A DNA stretch of 64,000 bases, from NCBI GenBank assembly GCA_009774175.1, contig VSNG01000007.1:1-64000 (forward strand), in the 5' to 3' direction. The position numbers and the translations under genes were made by a program. This DNA comes from Lachnospiraceae bacterium. Lineage in GTDB: Bacteria; Bacillota; Clostridia; Lachnospirales; Lachnospiraceae. Below are positions 1-9,028 of the stretch, one piece after another. The notes beneath the pieces are model-generated. The model saw only the letters and a program-made list of their open reading frames with translations. It was not told the DNA's origin and made no database searches. Numbering within the stretch: the first letter of the stretch is position 1; each line of letters begins with the position of its first letter.

Positions 1-73
1 AGCCATTTGTGTAGTAACTCCATTAGAGTTGCTAACGCTTTTAGCAGTCCACTTTGCGGTAGGACTCACCACT
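1..73 (-). ncRNA. Structured RNA, 5' part only (runs off the window)
   Basis: Read on the minus strand, the first ~70 transcribed bases form three hairpins in a row: AGTCC/GGACT (plus 44-64), GCTAA/TTAGC (plus 30-44) and AACTC/GAGTT (plus 16-30). They sit directly downstream of a good minus-strand promoter at 80-107. No convincing reading frame with a ribosome-binding site is seen. Dense short hairpins right after the start site suggest a structured non-coding RNA or a cis-regulatory leader. The rest lies outside the window, so the class cannot be assigned. The raiA-type clostridial RNA is one candidate to test. Confidence 0.45.
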
Positions 74-79
74 AATAAT

Positions 80-107
80 ATAATACCATATCTCTAAAAA
101 TAGTCAA
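80..107 (-). promoter_or_regulatory. Sigma-A promoter for the left-edge RNA
   Basis: On the minus strand TTGACT (plus 102-107) and TATTAT (plus 80-85) are separated by 16 bp. The start would fall near 72-74, immediately before the hairpins. Confidence 0.6.
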
Positions 108-192
108 TCATTTTTCAAAATTTAAAATAAATGTATTTTCACCTATGGATTTACTGCCATCAACAGACTGCTTTACAGATTTGGTAGATTGA

Positions 193-327
193 AATTCATA
201 TGCAATTTTAATTCATGCTGCTCCTGTAGCAGATGAGGATTTTAAAATGCTGTGGAATTATTATCTTGAAGTAGGAGCAAATGCATTGGAAGCAGTTATT
301 ATTGTCTGTAAAAACAGACCTGCATAA
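193..327 (+). pseudogene. 3' remnant of an unidentified gene
   Basis: An open stretch with no good start or ribosome site ends at TAA 325-327. Its C-terminal part reads DFKMLWNYYLEVGANALEAV and then IIVCKNRPA. It looks like the tail of a decayed protein-coding gene, and a terminator follows at once. I do not recognise the family. It could also be chance coding in a spacer. Confidence 0.35.
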
Positions 328-341
328 GGCTGTTTTTTTTT
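310..341 (+). terminator. Rho-independent terminator
   Basis: CAG-A-CCT pairs with AGG-CTG around a GCATA loop. An A-run lies before the hairpin and a run of nine T follows it. It separates the remnant at 193-327 from the yerB-like gene. Confidence 0.7.
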
Positions 342-424
342 ACGTTTTTATGGTAGTATAAAATAGTTACAGAAACAGATACTGTCCAAGACGATTTAAG
401 ACAAGCGAGGAGAATGAGAAACTT

Positions 425-1633
425 ATGAAGAGTACAGGAAAGAAAACAGGAAAAATTACCCTTATAATATGTATGTTTTGTATGTTGATGCTCTTTGCGG
501 CTGCCTGTGGAAAAGAGGAGGAAGCGGCGCCTGCGCCGCAGTTGGAGATCGAGCCCATAAAGCAGCAGGAGGAGGAAGAGCCGGAACCGGAGGTGGAAGA
601 GGAAGAAGAACCGGAGTCGGAGGAAACCACGATCGGGGAGCGCGAAGAGGTGGATGGAAAAATCCAGAGCTACCTGACCGGTCAGTGGACGAAGACGGAG
701 CAGGCCACAAGGCGGCCCATTGCGGTGATGATACCGAACAATACGCCGGCTCTGCCGCAGTATGGCCTTTCCCGTGCGGCGATTATCTACGAAGCGCCAG
801 TGGAGGGACGTATCACCCGTCTGATGGGTGTGTTTGAGGATTTTGACGATCTGGAGCGGATCGGGCCTGTCCGGTCAAGCCGGGATTACTATGTCTATCA
901 GGCCATGGGATATGAAGCCATTTACTGTAACTGGGGTTTGGCGGTGCCTTACGTGGAGGAACTGATCAACCGCCCCAATTATTATAATGTCAGCGCTGCG
1001 GTGGAAGGCATTCACAATCCGGCGGACGAGGCCTACGGAAGAGTGAAGCGTCCGGGAAAGGCGTTGGAGTTTACGGGTTATCTGATGATAGACGGTCTTT
1101 TCGATGCGGTGGAAAGACTTGGTTATGATTGGAATTATGACGACGCCTATGTGCCGCCCTTCCTTTTTGCGGCGGATAACGTAAGGTCGGAATATGCGGA
1201 CAATGAGGCGGCTTCTTATATTTATCCGGGCGGAAAGTCAGCCAACAATGCCGGCGGATACGGGGCGTATCATCCCTACTTTGAGTATCACGAGGATGAT
1301 CAGCTCTATTACCGTTATCAGAATGGACAGAAACAGATTGACGAGCTTACGGGCGGTCAGATTACCGTAAGCAATGTGGTGTTCCAGTACTGTCACGGAG
1401 AGGTCAGGGATGATCATGACTATCTTGCTTTCGGTGTGCACGGCGAGGGCGATGCCATTGTCTTTACCAACGGAAAGGTGATTAAGGGCAGCTGGAAACG
1501 CAATGACGGTGATTTTACGCCGCCGAAGTTTTATGACGAAAATGACGAAGAGGTTATTTTTAATCAGGGCAGTACCTGGATTTGTAATATCTGGGATGAG
1601 TATGGAGAGTTCGTAGAATATGGACAGGAATGA
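425..1633 (+). CDS. DUF3048 (YerB-like) lipoprotein
   Basis: A 402-residue predicted lipoprotein. A basic N-terminus and hydrophobic stretch lead to the lipobox ending at Cys28 (FAAACG). A Glu/Pro-rich linker (about 30-75) is followed by a globular domain resembling the DUF3048/YerB family, with IAVMIPNNTPALPQYGLSRA and RIGPVRSSRDYYV. Family members are surface-anchored Firmicute proteins whose biochemical role is not settled. The start ATG lies about 10 bases after GAGGAG. The stop overlaps the next gene by 14 bases, suggesting coupled translation with the XpaC/TelA pair. Confidence 0.85.
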   Translation: MKSTGKKTGKITLIICMFCMLMLFAAACGKEEEAAPAPQLEIEPIKQQEEEEPEPEVEEEEEPESEETTIGEREEVDGKIQSYLTGQWTKTEQATRRPIAVMIPNNTPALPQYGLSRAAIIYEAPVEGRITRLMGVFEDFDDLERIGPVRSSRDYYVYQAMGYEAIYCNWGLAVPYVEELINRPNYYNVSAAVEGIHNPADEAYGRVKRPGKALEFTGYLMIDGLFDAVERLGYDWNYDDAYVPPFLFAADNVRSEYADNEAASYIYPGGKSANNAGGYGAYHPYFEYHEDDQLYYRYQNGQKQIDELTGGQITVSNVVFQYCHGEVRDDHDYLAFGVHGEGDAIVFTNGKVIKGSWKRNDGDFTPPKFYDENDEEVIFNQGSTWICNIWDEYGEFVEYGQE

Positions 1634-2867
1634 GTGGTATCGGGCCGGTGAGGATATACAGGATCAGGTACAGCGTGCGGTGGAGTCGGGCGATTTTACC
1701 GATCTTGGGAAAAACATCGGCAATACCGTGAACGAGACGTTGAATCATACGGTGCGGGAAATGAACCGCACCGTAGGGACGGTAGGGGAGAGCGTAAACC
1801 GCACGGTGGAAATCGTGGGAGACAGCATCAGCCGCGCGGTCAATGATGTGGCGCAGAGCTTTGCGAAACAGTCGATTCAAAAGCCGGCAAATCCCTATGC
1901 CAATCTTCCCCAGTACAGGCGTCCCAACGAGAGGCTTGACACCAGATTGTTTCAGCGCACGCCGCAGGGAGCTGTGTCCGGTTGGGTGTATATGGGAGCT
2001 GGCTATGGCGTGATGGGTATGTTCCTGTTTGCGCTGATCGGATCGGTGGGGGAGCTTGTGATGTATTCGGCTTCCGTGGTTCCGGTGGTCATATCGGGGA
2101 TATTTACTGTGGCGGGTCTGTGTCTGGGCACCCGCGGGGCGCAGTTTATAGGCCGTGCGAGACGTTATAAAAGATATGTGGGCATGGTCAGGGATAAGCT
2201 CTACTGCTCCATTCAGGAGATGGCCAAACGGACGGGCCGAAGCGAGCGGTTTATTGTGAAGGACGTGACAAAGATGATTCAGCTGGGGATGTTTAAGCAG
2301 GCACATCTGGATCAGAAGGAAACCTGCCTGATTGCCAGCGACGAGATGTACGATCAGTATATGCTCACCCAGAAGGATTACGAGGAGCAGCAGAAAAAAC
2401 AGGAGATTGAAAAGCTGTCCGACGAGCGCAAAAAACAGGAGAGGGCGCGTCTTGGACAGGCGGTGGAGGTAATAGAGGAAGGCAAGAGTTATGTGCGCCT
2501 TATCCGGCAGTGTAACGACGAAATACCCGGTGAGGAGATGTCGGATAAGCTTGACCGCCTTGAAACTCTTGTTACGAGGATTTTCGACCAGGTGGAGAAG
2601 GAGCCGGAGCTTGCCTCTGAGCTGCGCAGGATGTTAAGCTTTTATCTGCCCACTACGAAAAAACTGCTGGAGGCTTACCGCGATCTGGACAAACAGCCCG
2701 ATCTGTCAAACATAACCCAGACCAAACGGGAGATTGAGGCGGCGGTGGATAACATTAACGAAGCCTTTGAAAAGTTTTTGGATGAATTATTCCGGGAGAA
2801 GGCATGGGATATTCAGTCGGATATATCGGTGCTACATACGATGATGAAACAGGACGGTTTATTATAA
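1620..2867 (+). CDS. XpaC-like (5-bromo-4-chloroindolyl phosphate hydrolysis) protein
   Basis: A 415-residue protein. An N-terminal segment has repeated NRTV/VGES-type units (about 30-80). Two membrane segments (about 120-175) precede a long charged, coiled-coil-prone C-terminal half. The layout and the TelA gene immediately downstream match the XpaC family, named for a phosphatase phenotype in Bacillus. True function is unclear; the XpaC-TelA pair is usually placed in envelope or toxic-compound stress. It overlaps the DUF3048 gene by 14 bases, and a spacer with AAGGAGGAG leads to telA. Confidence 0.8.
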   Translation: MDRNEWYRAGEDIQDQVQRAVESGDFTDLGKNIGNTVNETLNHTVREMNRTVGTVGESVNRTVEIVGDSISRAVNDVAQSFAKQSIQKPANPYANLPQYRRPNERLDTRLFQRTPQGAVSGWVYMGAGYGVMGMFLFALIGSVGELVMYSASVVPVVISGIFTVAGLCLGTRGAQFIGRARRYKRYVGMVRDKLYCSIQEMAKRTGRSERFIVKDVTKMIQLGMFKQAHLDQKETCLIASDEMYDQYMLTQKDYEEQQKKQEIEKLSDERKKQERARLGQAVEVIEEGKSYVRLIRQCNDEIPGEEMSDKLDRLETLVTRIFDQVEKEPELASELRRMLSFYLPTTKKLLEAYRDLDKQPDLSNITQTKREIEAAVDNINEAFEKFLDELFREKAWDIQSDISVLHTMMKQDGLL

Positions 2868-2881
2868 AAAAGGAGGAGAGT

Positions 2882-4039
2882 ATGGGTGAAATTGACATGA
2901 TGGAACAGCAGACCCCTACGCTGGTGTTTGGCGAGGTGGAGGATGCGGTGAAGGATAAGCAGCCTTTGGCCGAGATTCCTCAGGCGAAGGAGGTTAAGGA
3001 GGAGCTGGACGACTCTGTTTTAAGCGAGGAGGAGAGACGTCAGGTAGATGAATTTGCAAAGCAGATTGATCTGCACAATTCGACGGCGATTTTGCAGTAC
3101 GGTGTTGGCACGCAAAAAAAGATGGCGGATTTTTCAGGGAACGCTTTGGAGAATGTGAAGACAAAGGATCTGGGCGAGGTCGGAGAGATGCTTTCCGACG
3201 TGGTAACACAGCTTAAGGGTTTTGACGAGGAAGAAGAGAAGGGATTTCTGGGAATTTTTAAAAAGCCCGCCCATAAGCTGGAGTCCATGAAGGCGAAATA
3301 CGCCAAGGCGGAGACCAATGTAAATAAAATCTGCGAGGCGCTGGAGAGCAATCAGGTACAGCTCTTAAAAGATATTGCCCTTCTGGACAAGATGTATGAT
3401 CTGAATTTGACCTATTTTAAAGAACTTTCCATGTACATACTGGCGGGTAAGAAGAAGCTCGCTGAGACGAGGGAGACGGAACTGCCGCAGCTTCTGGAGA
3501 AGGCGAAGGCAAGCGGCTTGCCGGAGGACGCGCAGGCGGCGAGAGACCTGGAAGCGCTTTGCGACCGCTTCGAGAAAAAGATTCACGATCTGGAGCTGAC
3601 AAGAATGGTGTCTATCCAGACAGCGCCGCAGATCAGGCTGGTGCAGAGCAGCGATACCATGATGGTGGAAAAGATTCAGTCCACGATTGTAAACACCATT
3701 CCTCTCTGGAAGAGCCAGATGGTGCTTGCCCTTGGCGTTACCCATGCGGAACAGGCGGCCAGGGCCCAGAGGGAAGTGTCCGATATGACCAATGAACTCC
3801 TGAGGAAAAATGCGGAGGTGTTAAAAACCGCGACCATAGAGAGCGCCAAAGAGTCGGAGCGCGGCATTATTGATATGGAGACCCTGAAAAATACCAATGC
3901 CAACCTGATCTCCACGCTGGATGAGGTGATGAAGATTCAGGCGGACGGCAGGGAAAAGAGAAGGGCTGCCGAGCAGGAGATGCAGACCATGGAGAATGAG
4001 CTCAAGGAAAAGCTTTTGGAGCTCAGTGAAAGGAAGTAA
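2882..4039 (+). CDS. TelA family toxic anion resistance protein
   Basis: A 385-residue, soluble, mostly helical protein of the TelA/KlaA family (PF05816). It has long charged helices, the segment VSIQTAPQIRLVQSSDTMM and a late IPLWKSQMVLAL block. The family was named for tellurite resistance; it is generally linked with envelope stress but its mechanism is unknown. The reading frame is open further upstream, but the ATG at 2882 has AAGGAGGAG at ideal spacing and avoids deep overlap with xpaC. It forms an operon with the two genes before it. Confidence 0.85.
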   Translation: MGEIDMMEQQTPTLVFGEVEDAVKDKQPLAEIPQAKEVKEELDDSVLSEEERRQVDEFAKQIDLHNSTAILQYGVGTQKKMADFSGNALENVKTKDLGEVGEMLSDVVTQLKGFDEEEEKGFLGIFKKPAHKLESMKAKYAKAETNVNKICEALESNQVQLLKDIALLDKMYDLNLTYFKELSMYILAGKKKLAETRETELPQLLEKAKASGLPEDAQAARDLEALCDRFEKKIHDLELTRMVSIQTAPQIRLVQSSDTMMVEKIQSTIVNTIPLWKSQMVLALGVTHAEQAARAQREVSDMTNELLRKNAEVLKTATIESAKESERGIIDMETLKNTNANLISTLDEVMKIQADGREKRRAAEQEMQTMENELKEKLLELSERK

Positions 4040-4047
4040 GGCAGTTT

Positions 4048-5034
4048 ATGAAGTGGATGAAGTTCAGGATAAAGACTGTTGTGGATGCGGAGGATCTGAT
4101 TATCAGCGAGCTCTATGACAGGGGTCTTGAAGGTGCGCAGATCGAGGACAGAGTGCCGCTCTCGCCGCTTGAAAAGGAGCGGATGTTTGTGGATATTCCG
4201 CCGGAGCCGGAGGCGGATGACGGTGTTGCGTACTTGAGTTTCTTTGTGGAGATGAATGCGGATGGCTTCCTTGATCTTGACGGAGAGAGGGCGGATCAGG
4301 AGAGCGTTCTTTCAAAGATTGAGGAGGCGCTGTCCGATGTTCGGGATTTCATGGAGATCGGGGAGGGGACTGTAACGGTGTCCGAGACCGAGGACGTCGA
4401 CTGGATCAATAACTGGAAGCAGTATTTCCACCAGTTCTACATAGACGATCTGTTGGTGATTCCCTCGTGGGAGGAAGTGAAGCCCGAAGACCGTGATAAG
4501 AAAATTCTGCACATCGATCCGGGCACGGCGTTTGGAACGGGTATGCATGAGACCACCAGACTTTGCATCGGAGAGATCAAAAAATATCTGACTCCGGAGA
4601 CGGAGCTTCTGGATGTGGGGACGGGCAGTGGTATTCTTTCTATCCTTGCGCTAATGTACGGGGCGAAGCACGCTGTGGGGACGGATCTGGATCCCTGTGC
4701 GGTGGAAGCCGTGGCACAGAATAAGGAGGCAAACGGGATTGCTGACGGGGCTTTCGATCTGCTCATCGGCAACATCATTACGGAGAAGGAGATACAGGAC
4801 AAAGTCGGTAACGAGTGTTATGATATTGTGGTGGCAAACATTCTGGCGGACGTCCTTGTGCCGCTCACGCCAGTAGCCGTAAATTGTCTGAAGCCGGGAG
4901 GCGTCTATATTACCTCCGGGATTATTGAGAATAAGGAGGAGACTGTGAGGCAGGCCGTGGAGGCGGCGGGACTCACAGTCCATGAGGTGAATCATCTGGG
5001 CGAGTGGGTGTCGGTGACAGCCCGGAAAAATTGA
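4048..5034 (+). CDS. prmA: Ribosomal protein L11 methyltransferase
   Basis: A 328-residue cytosolic enzyme that trimethylates ribosomal protein L11 using S-adenosylmethionine. The N-terminal substrate-recognition half (MKWMKFRIKTVVDAEDLIIS) is followed by the IDPGTAFGTGMHETTRLC block, the SAM motif LLDVGTGSGILSILA (about 191-205) and the catalytic-loop motif IVVANILADVL. Length and motif order fit PrmA. It starts 9 bases after telA, so it probably shares that transcript. The order prmA, VanZ-like, rsmE recalls the common prmA-rsmE pair of Firmicutes. Confidence 0.93.
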   Translation: MKWMKFRIKTVVDAEDLIISELYDRGLEGAQIEDRVPLSPLEKERMFVDIPPEPEADDGVAYLSFFVEMNADGFLDLDGERADQESVLSKIEEALSDVRDFMEIGEGTVTVSETEDVDWINNWKQYFHQFYIDDLLVIPSWEEVKPEDRDKKILHIDPGTAFGTGMHETTRLCIGEIKKYLTPETELLDVGTGSGILSILALMYGAKHAVGTDLDPCAVEAVAQNKEANGIADGAFDLLIGNIITEKEIQDKVGNECYDIVVANILADVLVPLTPVAVNCLKPGGVYITSGIIENKEETVRQAVEAAGLTVHEVNHLGEWVSVTARKN

Positions 5035-5082
5035 CATGAAGGGGCAGGCGCCTGCCATGGCGCGTAGGAATTGAGGTTTTTT

Positions 5083-5613
5083 ATGAGAAAGACGGAAGAA
5101 AAATTCGGTATGTTTCTGCTTCGGAATCTGGCGGGTGTGCTGGCGATCGTGTGGATGTGTATGATCTTTGCCTTTTCCGCGCAGGATAAGGAGGAGTCGG
5201 GTGCGGTGAGTGAGAGTTTTACTTATCATATGGTAAGCTCCACCAGAACTTTTTTCCATCTGGATTTAAGCGATGAGCGGGTGAAAGCGATCTCCGACAC
5301 CATTGAGGGACTTGTCAGAAAGGCGGCCCATATGGCGGAGTATGGTACGTTATCGGTCCTTCTCTATATATGGATCGGGCAGTGGGAAATGAGCTTTTTA
5401 CGCAGGGGCGGGACAGCCTATGCTGCGACAACTGTTTACGCGGCGACGGACGAGATACACCAGCTTTTTGTGGCCGGACGCGCGGGGCGGTTTTCGGATG
5501 TAGTGATTGACAGTGCGGGGGCGCTTTTGGGAGTCCTTGTGTTTGCACTGCTGGTAAGGATCGTGAAACGCATTCAACGCGAGCGCCTGAAGAGGGCTTT
5601 GGAAGAGCAGTAA
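5083..5613 (+). CDS. VanZ-like integral membrane protein
   Basis: A 176-residue membrane protein of the VanZ-like family (PF04892). Several hydrophobic segments are seen (about 13-30, 85-105, 145-165), with the family signature FSAQDKEESG after the first one and a conserved RKAAHMAEYGTLS...TDEIHQLFVAGRAGRFSDVVID block. VanZ gives low-level teicoplanin resistance in vancomycin clusters, but most homologues are housekeeping proteins of unknown role. I place the start at ATG 5083, preceded by GAGG, rather than an in-frame TTG at 5071. It sits between prmA and rsmE on the same strand. Confidence 0.85.
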   Translation: MRKTEEKFGMFLLRNLAGVLAIVWMCMIFAFSAQDKEESGAVSESFTYHMVSSTRTFFHLDLSDERVKAISDTIEGLVRKAAHMAEYGTLSVLLYIWIGQWEMSFLRRGGTAYAATTVYAATDEIHQLFVAGRAGRFSDVVIDSAGALLGVLVFALLVRIVKRIQRERLKRALEEQ

Positions 5614-5630
5614 GGGGGCCGGCCGGATTC

Positions 5631-6368
5631 ATGTATCAGTTTTTTGTGGATTCATCACAGATTCAGGATAAGACAATTATCATCACGGGCGGGGACGTCA
5701 ATCATATCAAAAATGTCCTTCGGCTGAAAACCGGGGAGGAAATTGCGGTCAAAAACGGTGTGGACGGCAGAGAGTACCGCTGTGGTATTGAGGAGATTGC
5801 GCAGGACAGAGTCATCTGTTCCCTGCGCTTTATCAGGGAAGAGGGAGTGGAGCTGCCCTCTAAAATTTATCTCTTCCAGGGGATTCCCAAGGCGGATAAA
5901 ATGGAACTGATTGTTCAGAAATCCGTGGAGCTTGGCGTGTTTGAGGTAATTCCGGTAGCGGTGAAGCGGTGTGTGGTAAAGCTCGATGACAAAAAGGCGG
6001 CGGCAAAAGTAAACCGCTGGCAGGGGATTGCGGAGGCGGCGGCCAAGCAGTGCAGACGGGGGATCATTCCGATGGTAAAAGAGCCCATGTCCATGAAGGC
6101 GGCGGTGGCTTACGCGCATCATTTGGATGTGAAGCTGATACCCTATGAGCTTGCGGACGATATGGGACATACGAAAAGAATCATAGAGGGGATACAGCCC
6201 GGACAGAGTGTTGCGGTTTTTATCGGCCCGGAGGGCGGGTTTGAGGAGAACGAGGTGGCGGAGGCTCTCGCGGCAGGGATCGAGCCGGTTACACTGGGAA
6301 AAAGGATTCTGCGCACCGAGACGGCGGGCCTTGCGGTACTGTCCTGGCTGATGTACCATCTGGAGTAA
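5631..6368 (+). CDS. rsmE: 16S rRNA (uracil1498-N3)-methyltransferase
   Basis: A 245-residue SPOUT-class methyltransferase that methylates N3 of U1498 in 16S rRNA. Visible features are the N-terminal PUA-like part with GGDVNHIKNVLRLKTGEEI, the segment GIPKADKMELIVQKSVELGV, and the C-terminal SAM-binding knot GPEGGFEENEV...LGKRILRTETAGLAVLS. Length and order are typical. It lies 17 bases after the VanZ-like gene and closes this operon. No clear terminator follows; the 175-base spacer holds a structured repeat. Confidence 0.94.
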   Translation: MYQFFVDSSQIQDKTIIITGGDVNHIKNVLRLKTGEEIAVKNGVDGREYRCGIEEIAQDRVICSLRFIREEGVELPSKIYLFQGIPKADKMELIVQKSVELGVFEVIPVAVKRCVVKLDDKKAAAKVNRWQGIAEAAAKQCRRGIIPMVKEPMSMKAAVAYAHHLDVKLIPYELADDMGHTKRIIEGIQPGQSVAVFIGPEGGFEENEVAEALAAGIEPVTLGKRILRTETAGLAVLSWLMYHLE

Positions 6369-6437
6369 AGTGTCATATACTATAGTAGACGCAAAAGAAA
6401 ATCAGGGGACTCTGTAGGAGGCATTTGTTTTTCTTGC

Positions 6438-6500
6438 GGCGCATAACGAGCAAACGTCCGAAAAATCGGGCAGTGAGCGCCAAAAGCACGGGTTTGCGAG
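6438..6500 (+). repeat. Degenerate copy of the interspersed palindromic element
   Basis: The rsmE/desulfurase spacer contains GGCGC/GCGCC arms (6438-6442 and 6477-6481) around GAGCAAAC (6448-6455), followed by GGTTTGCGAG (6491-6500). The GAGCAAAn...nTTTGCGA pair is also the core of the elements at 18710 and 38188. The terminal repeats of those elements are not seen here. I see no gene in 6369-6543. Confidence 0.45.
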
Positions 6501-6543
6501 TTGACATTGGCAATTATGTGGATTCAGGAAGGAAACAGCGGCA

Positions 6544-7698
6544 ATGGAAGTGTATTTGGATAATTCTGCGACGACCGCATGCTTTGAGGAGGTCGCGCAG
6601 CTGATGCACAAAATTTTGTGCGAGGATTATGGAAATCCTTCCAGCCTGCACCATAAAGGAGTGGAGGCGGAAGCCTACTTAAGATACGCGAACGAGACGT
6701 TTGCGAGACTTTTAAAAGTGAATGAAAAAGAGATATTTTTTACTTCCGGCGGAACGGAGTCAGACAATATCGCCCTGATCGGGGCGGCGATGGCCAACCA
6801 CAGAACCGGACGTCATCTGATCACCACGAAAATCGAGCATCCGGCGGTATTGCAGACCATGGCTTATCTGGAGGATCAGGGTTTTGAGGTGACGTATCTT
6901 TCGGTTGACAGGCAGGGAAGAATTTCGCTGGAAGAGTTGGAACAGGCTGTCAGACCAGACACGATTCTGGTCTCTATCATGCACACAAACAATGAGATCG
7001 GAACGTTACAGCCCATTGCCGAGGCCGGCGCACTCATTAAAAGGAAAAATCCGGCGACTCTTTTCCACGTGGATGCAGTGCAGGGCTTCGGAAAGACTCA
7101 TATTTATCCCGGGAAAATGCATATCGACTTGCTCAGTGCCAGCGGACACAAGCTTCACGGTCCAAAGGGTATAGGTATTTTGTATATGAGGGAGGGCGCA
7201 AAGGTGCGTCCCATCACCTATGGCGGCGGCCAGCAGAGAGGTCTGCGTTCCGGAACAGAGAACCTTCCTGGTATCGCGGGTTTCGCCAAAGCGGCGGAGA
7301 TGGTGTATCAGGATATGGAGATTGACGTAGACAGAATGTATGCGCTGCGGGAAGAATTGACCAAAGGAGTCAGGAGTTTGGACGATGTGATTATCAATGG
7401 CTGTCCCGGAAGAGAGGGAGCGGCCCACATCGTGAGCGCGTCCTTCCGGGGTGTCCGCAGTGAAGTGCTCCTGCATGCTTTGGAGGAGCGGGGAATCTAT
7501 GTGTCGGCCGGGAGCGCCTGCGCGGCGCATAAACCGCAGCCTTCAGCGACTTTGAAGGCGGTCGGTGTGGAGAAGGAGCTTTTGGAATCTACGATCCGTT
7601 TCAGCCTCTCAGGATTTACCACAGGTGAGGAGATCGCTTATACTTGCCGGAACCTGGAAGAGATCGTGCCAAAACTCAGGAGATATACGAGGCATTAA
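6544..7698 (+). CDS. Cysteine desulfurase (NifS/IscS-like)
   Basis: A 384-residue PLP-dependent enzyme that releases persulfide sulfur from cysteine. The fold-type I layout is clear: YLDNSATT at the start, FTSGGTESDN, KIEHPAVL, HTNNEIGTLQPI, FHVDAVQGFGK and the PLP-lysine segment LLSASGHKLHGPKGIG (about 198-213). The active-site cysteine loop is SAGSACAAHKP (about 321-331). The next gene is thiI, so the likely job is sulfur supply for tRNA 4-thiouridine and thiazole synthesis rather than general Fe-S assembly. No iscU-type scaffold is nearby. ThiI here lacks a rhodanese domain, which fits direct transfer from a dedicated desulfurase. Confidence 0.9.
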   Translation: MEVYLDNSATTACFEEVAQLMHKILCEDYGNPSSLHHKGVEAEAYLRYANETFARLLKVNEKEIFFTSGGTESDNIALIGAAMANHRTGRHLITTKIEHPAVLQTMAYLEDQGFEVTYLSVDRQGRISLEELEQAVRPDTILVSIMHTNNEIGTLQPIAEAGALIKRKNPATLFHVDAVQGFGKTHIYPGKMHIDLLSASGHKLHGPKGIGILYMREGAKVRPITYGGGQQRGLRSGTENLPGIAGFAKAAEMVYQDMEIDVDRMYALREELTKGVRSLDDVIINGCPGREGAAHIVSASFRGVRSEVLLHALEERGIYVSAGSACAAHKPQPSATLKAVGVEKELLESTIRFSLSGFTTGEEIAYTCRNLEEIVPKLRRYTRH

Positions 7699-7725
7699 GG
7701 TGAAAAGATTTGGAATTTGCGGGAG

Positions 7726-7763
7726 GGCGGCATGGCTGCCGGGCGAGAATACGTTATGCCGCC
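7726..7763 (+). repeat. Hairpin between desulfurase and thiI
   Basis: GGCGGCAT (7726-7733) pairs perfectly with ATGCCGCC (7756-7763) across a 22-base loop in the 101-base spacer. No T-run follows, so it is not an intrinsic terminator. It may be an RNA-stability or processing structure. Confidence 0.4.
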
Positions 7764-7799
7764 TCTTCGCTAATATGATTAAAAAAAGGAGCTGCACAG

Positions 7800-8981
7800 A
7801 TGTATCAGTCATTTCTAATTAAGTACGCGGAGATCGGCGTTAAGGGTAAGAACCGCTACCTGTTTGAGGAAGCGCTGGTTAAGCAGATCAAATATGCGCT
7901 GAAAAAGGCGGAGGGCGAGTTCCAGGTGCGCAGGACGGACGGCCGCATTTATGTGGATGCACTGTCGGAATTTGACTTTGACGAAGCGGTGGAGAGCCTG
8001 AAAAAAGTATTTGGCATTTCCGGCATCTGTCCCGTGGTTTATATGGAAGATGAAGGCTTCGAAAAGCTGGGACAGGCTGTGGTAAAATATGTGGGCGAGG
8101 TATATCCCGAGCGGAACAAAAGCTTTAAGGTGGCTGCAAGACGGGCGCGCAAAAATTACCCCCTCAACTCCATGGAGATCAATGTGGAGCTTGGCGGCGT
8201 GATTCTGGACGCTTACCCGGAAATGCATGTGGACGTGCACCGGCCGGATATTCTTTTAAACGTGGAAATACGGGACAAGATTTATCTTTATTCCCAGATT
8301 ATACCCGGGCCCGGCGGGATGCCTGTGGGTACGGGCGGCAAGGCAATGCTGCTTCTTTCGGGCGGCATTGATTCTCCTGTGGCGGGCTGGATGATCGCCA
8401 AGCGCGGCGTTAAGATCGACGCGGTGTATTTTCATGCGCCTCCTTATACGAGCGAGAGGGCAAAGACCAAGGTGGTGGATCTGGCGAAAAAGGTTGCCGC
8501 TTACGCGGGCCCGGTGTGGCTTCATGTGGTTAATTTTACGGATATTCAGCTTTATATTTATGATAAATGTCCCCATGATGAGCTGACGATAATCATGCGC
8601 CGTTATATGATGCGCATTGCGGAGCACATTGCGAGGGAGACGGAGTGCCTTGGATTGATTACGGGTGAAAGCATCGGTCAGGTGGCGTCTCAGACCATGG
8701 CCAGCCTTGCGGCTACAAACGAGGTCTGTACCATGCCGGTATACAGACCCCTGATCGGTTTTGACAAGATGGAGATTGTGGATATTGCGGAGAAGATTGA
8801 CAGCTATGAGACTTCCATTCTTCCTTACGAGGACTGCTGTACAATTTTTGTGGCGAAACATCCTGTTACCAAGCCCAACCTGAATATTATCAAAAGGCAT
8901 GAGCAGAACCTGCAGGAGGGGATAGACGAACTGGTAAAGACTGCGCTGGAGACGAAGGAAGTGATTGTGGTGCAGGCATAA
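7800..8981 (+). CDS. thiI: tRNA uracil 4-sulfurtransferase
   Basis: A 393-residue enzyme that adenylates and thiolates U8 of tRNA, and in many bacteria also supplies sulfur for thiamine. An N-terminal ferredoxin-like/THUMP region (about 1-165) includes FKVAARRARKNYPLNSMEIN. The PP-loop ATPase motif LLLSGGIDSPVAGWMIAKRG follows (about 180-199), then GESIGQVASQTMASLAATNE. It ends near PYEDCCTIFVAKHPVTKP with no C-terminal rhodanese domain, the short form common in Firmicutes. The start has AAAGGAG upstream. The adjacent desulfurase is the likely sulfur donor. Confidence 0.94.
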   Translation: MYQSFLIKYAEIGVKGKNRYLFEEALVKQIKYALKKAEGEFQVRRTDGRIYVDALSEFDFDEAVESLKKVFGISGICPVVYMEDEGFEKLGQAVVKYVGEVYPERNKSFKVAARRARKNYPLNSMEINVELGGVILDAYPEMHVDVHRPDILLNVEIRDKIYLYSQIIPGPGGMPVGTGGKAMLLLSGGIDSPVAGWMIAKRGVKIDAVYFHAPPYTSERAKTKVVDLAKKVAAYAGPVWLHVVNFTDIQLYIYDKCPHDELTIIMRRYMMRIAEHIARETECLGLITGESIGQVASQTMASLAATNEVCTMPVYRPLIGFDKMEIVDIAEKIDSYETSILPYEDCCTIFVAKHPVTKPNLNIIKRHEQNLQEGIDELVKTALETKEVIVVQA

Positions 8982-9028
8982 ACACAAGGCAAAAGAACGC
9001 CGCCTGCACCCGAGTGAGGAATGGAATG

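Noticed and set aside
5043..5056. Perfect palindrome GGCAGGCGCCTGCC between prmA and the VanZ-like gene
   Set aside because: No T-run follows and no related copy was seen; a short GC-rich palindrome alone does not support a terminator or operator call.
7006..7530. Large minus-strand frame opposite the cysteine desulfurase
   Set aside because: The plus-strand frame has all desulfurase motifs; the opposite frame has no domain or ribosome-binding support.
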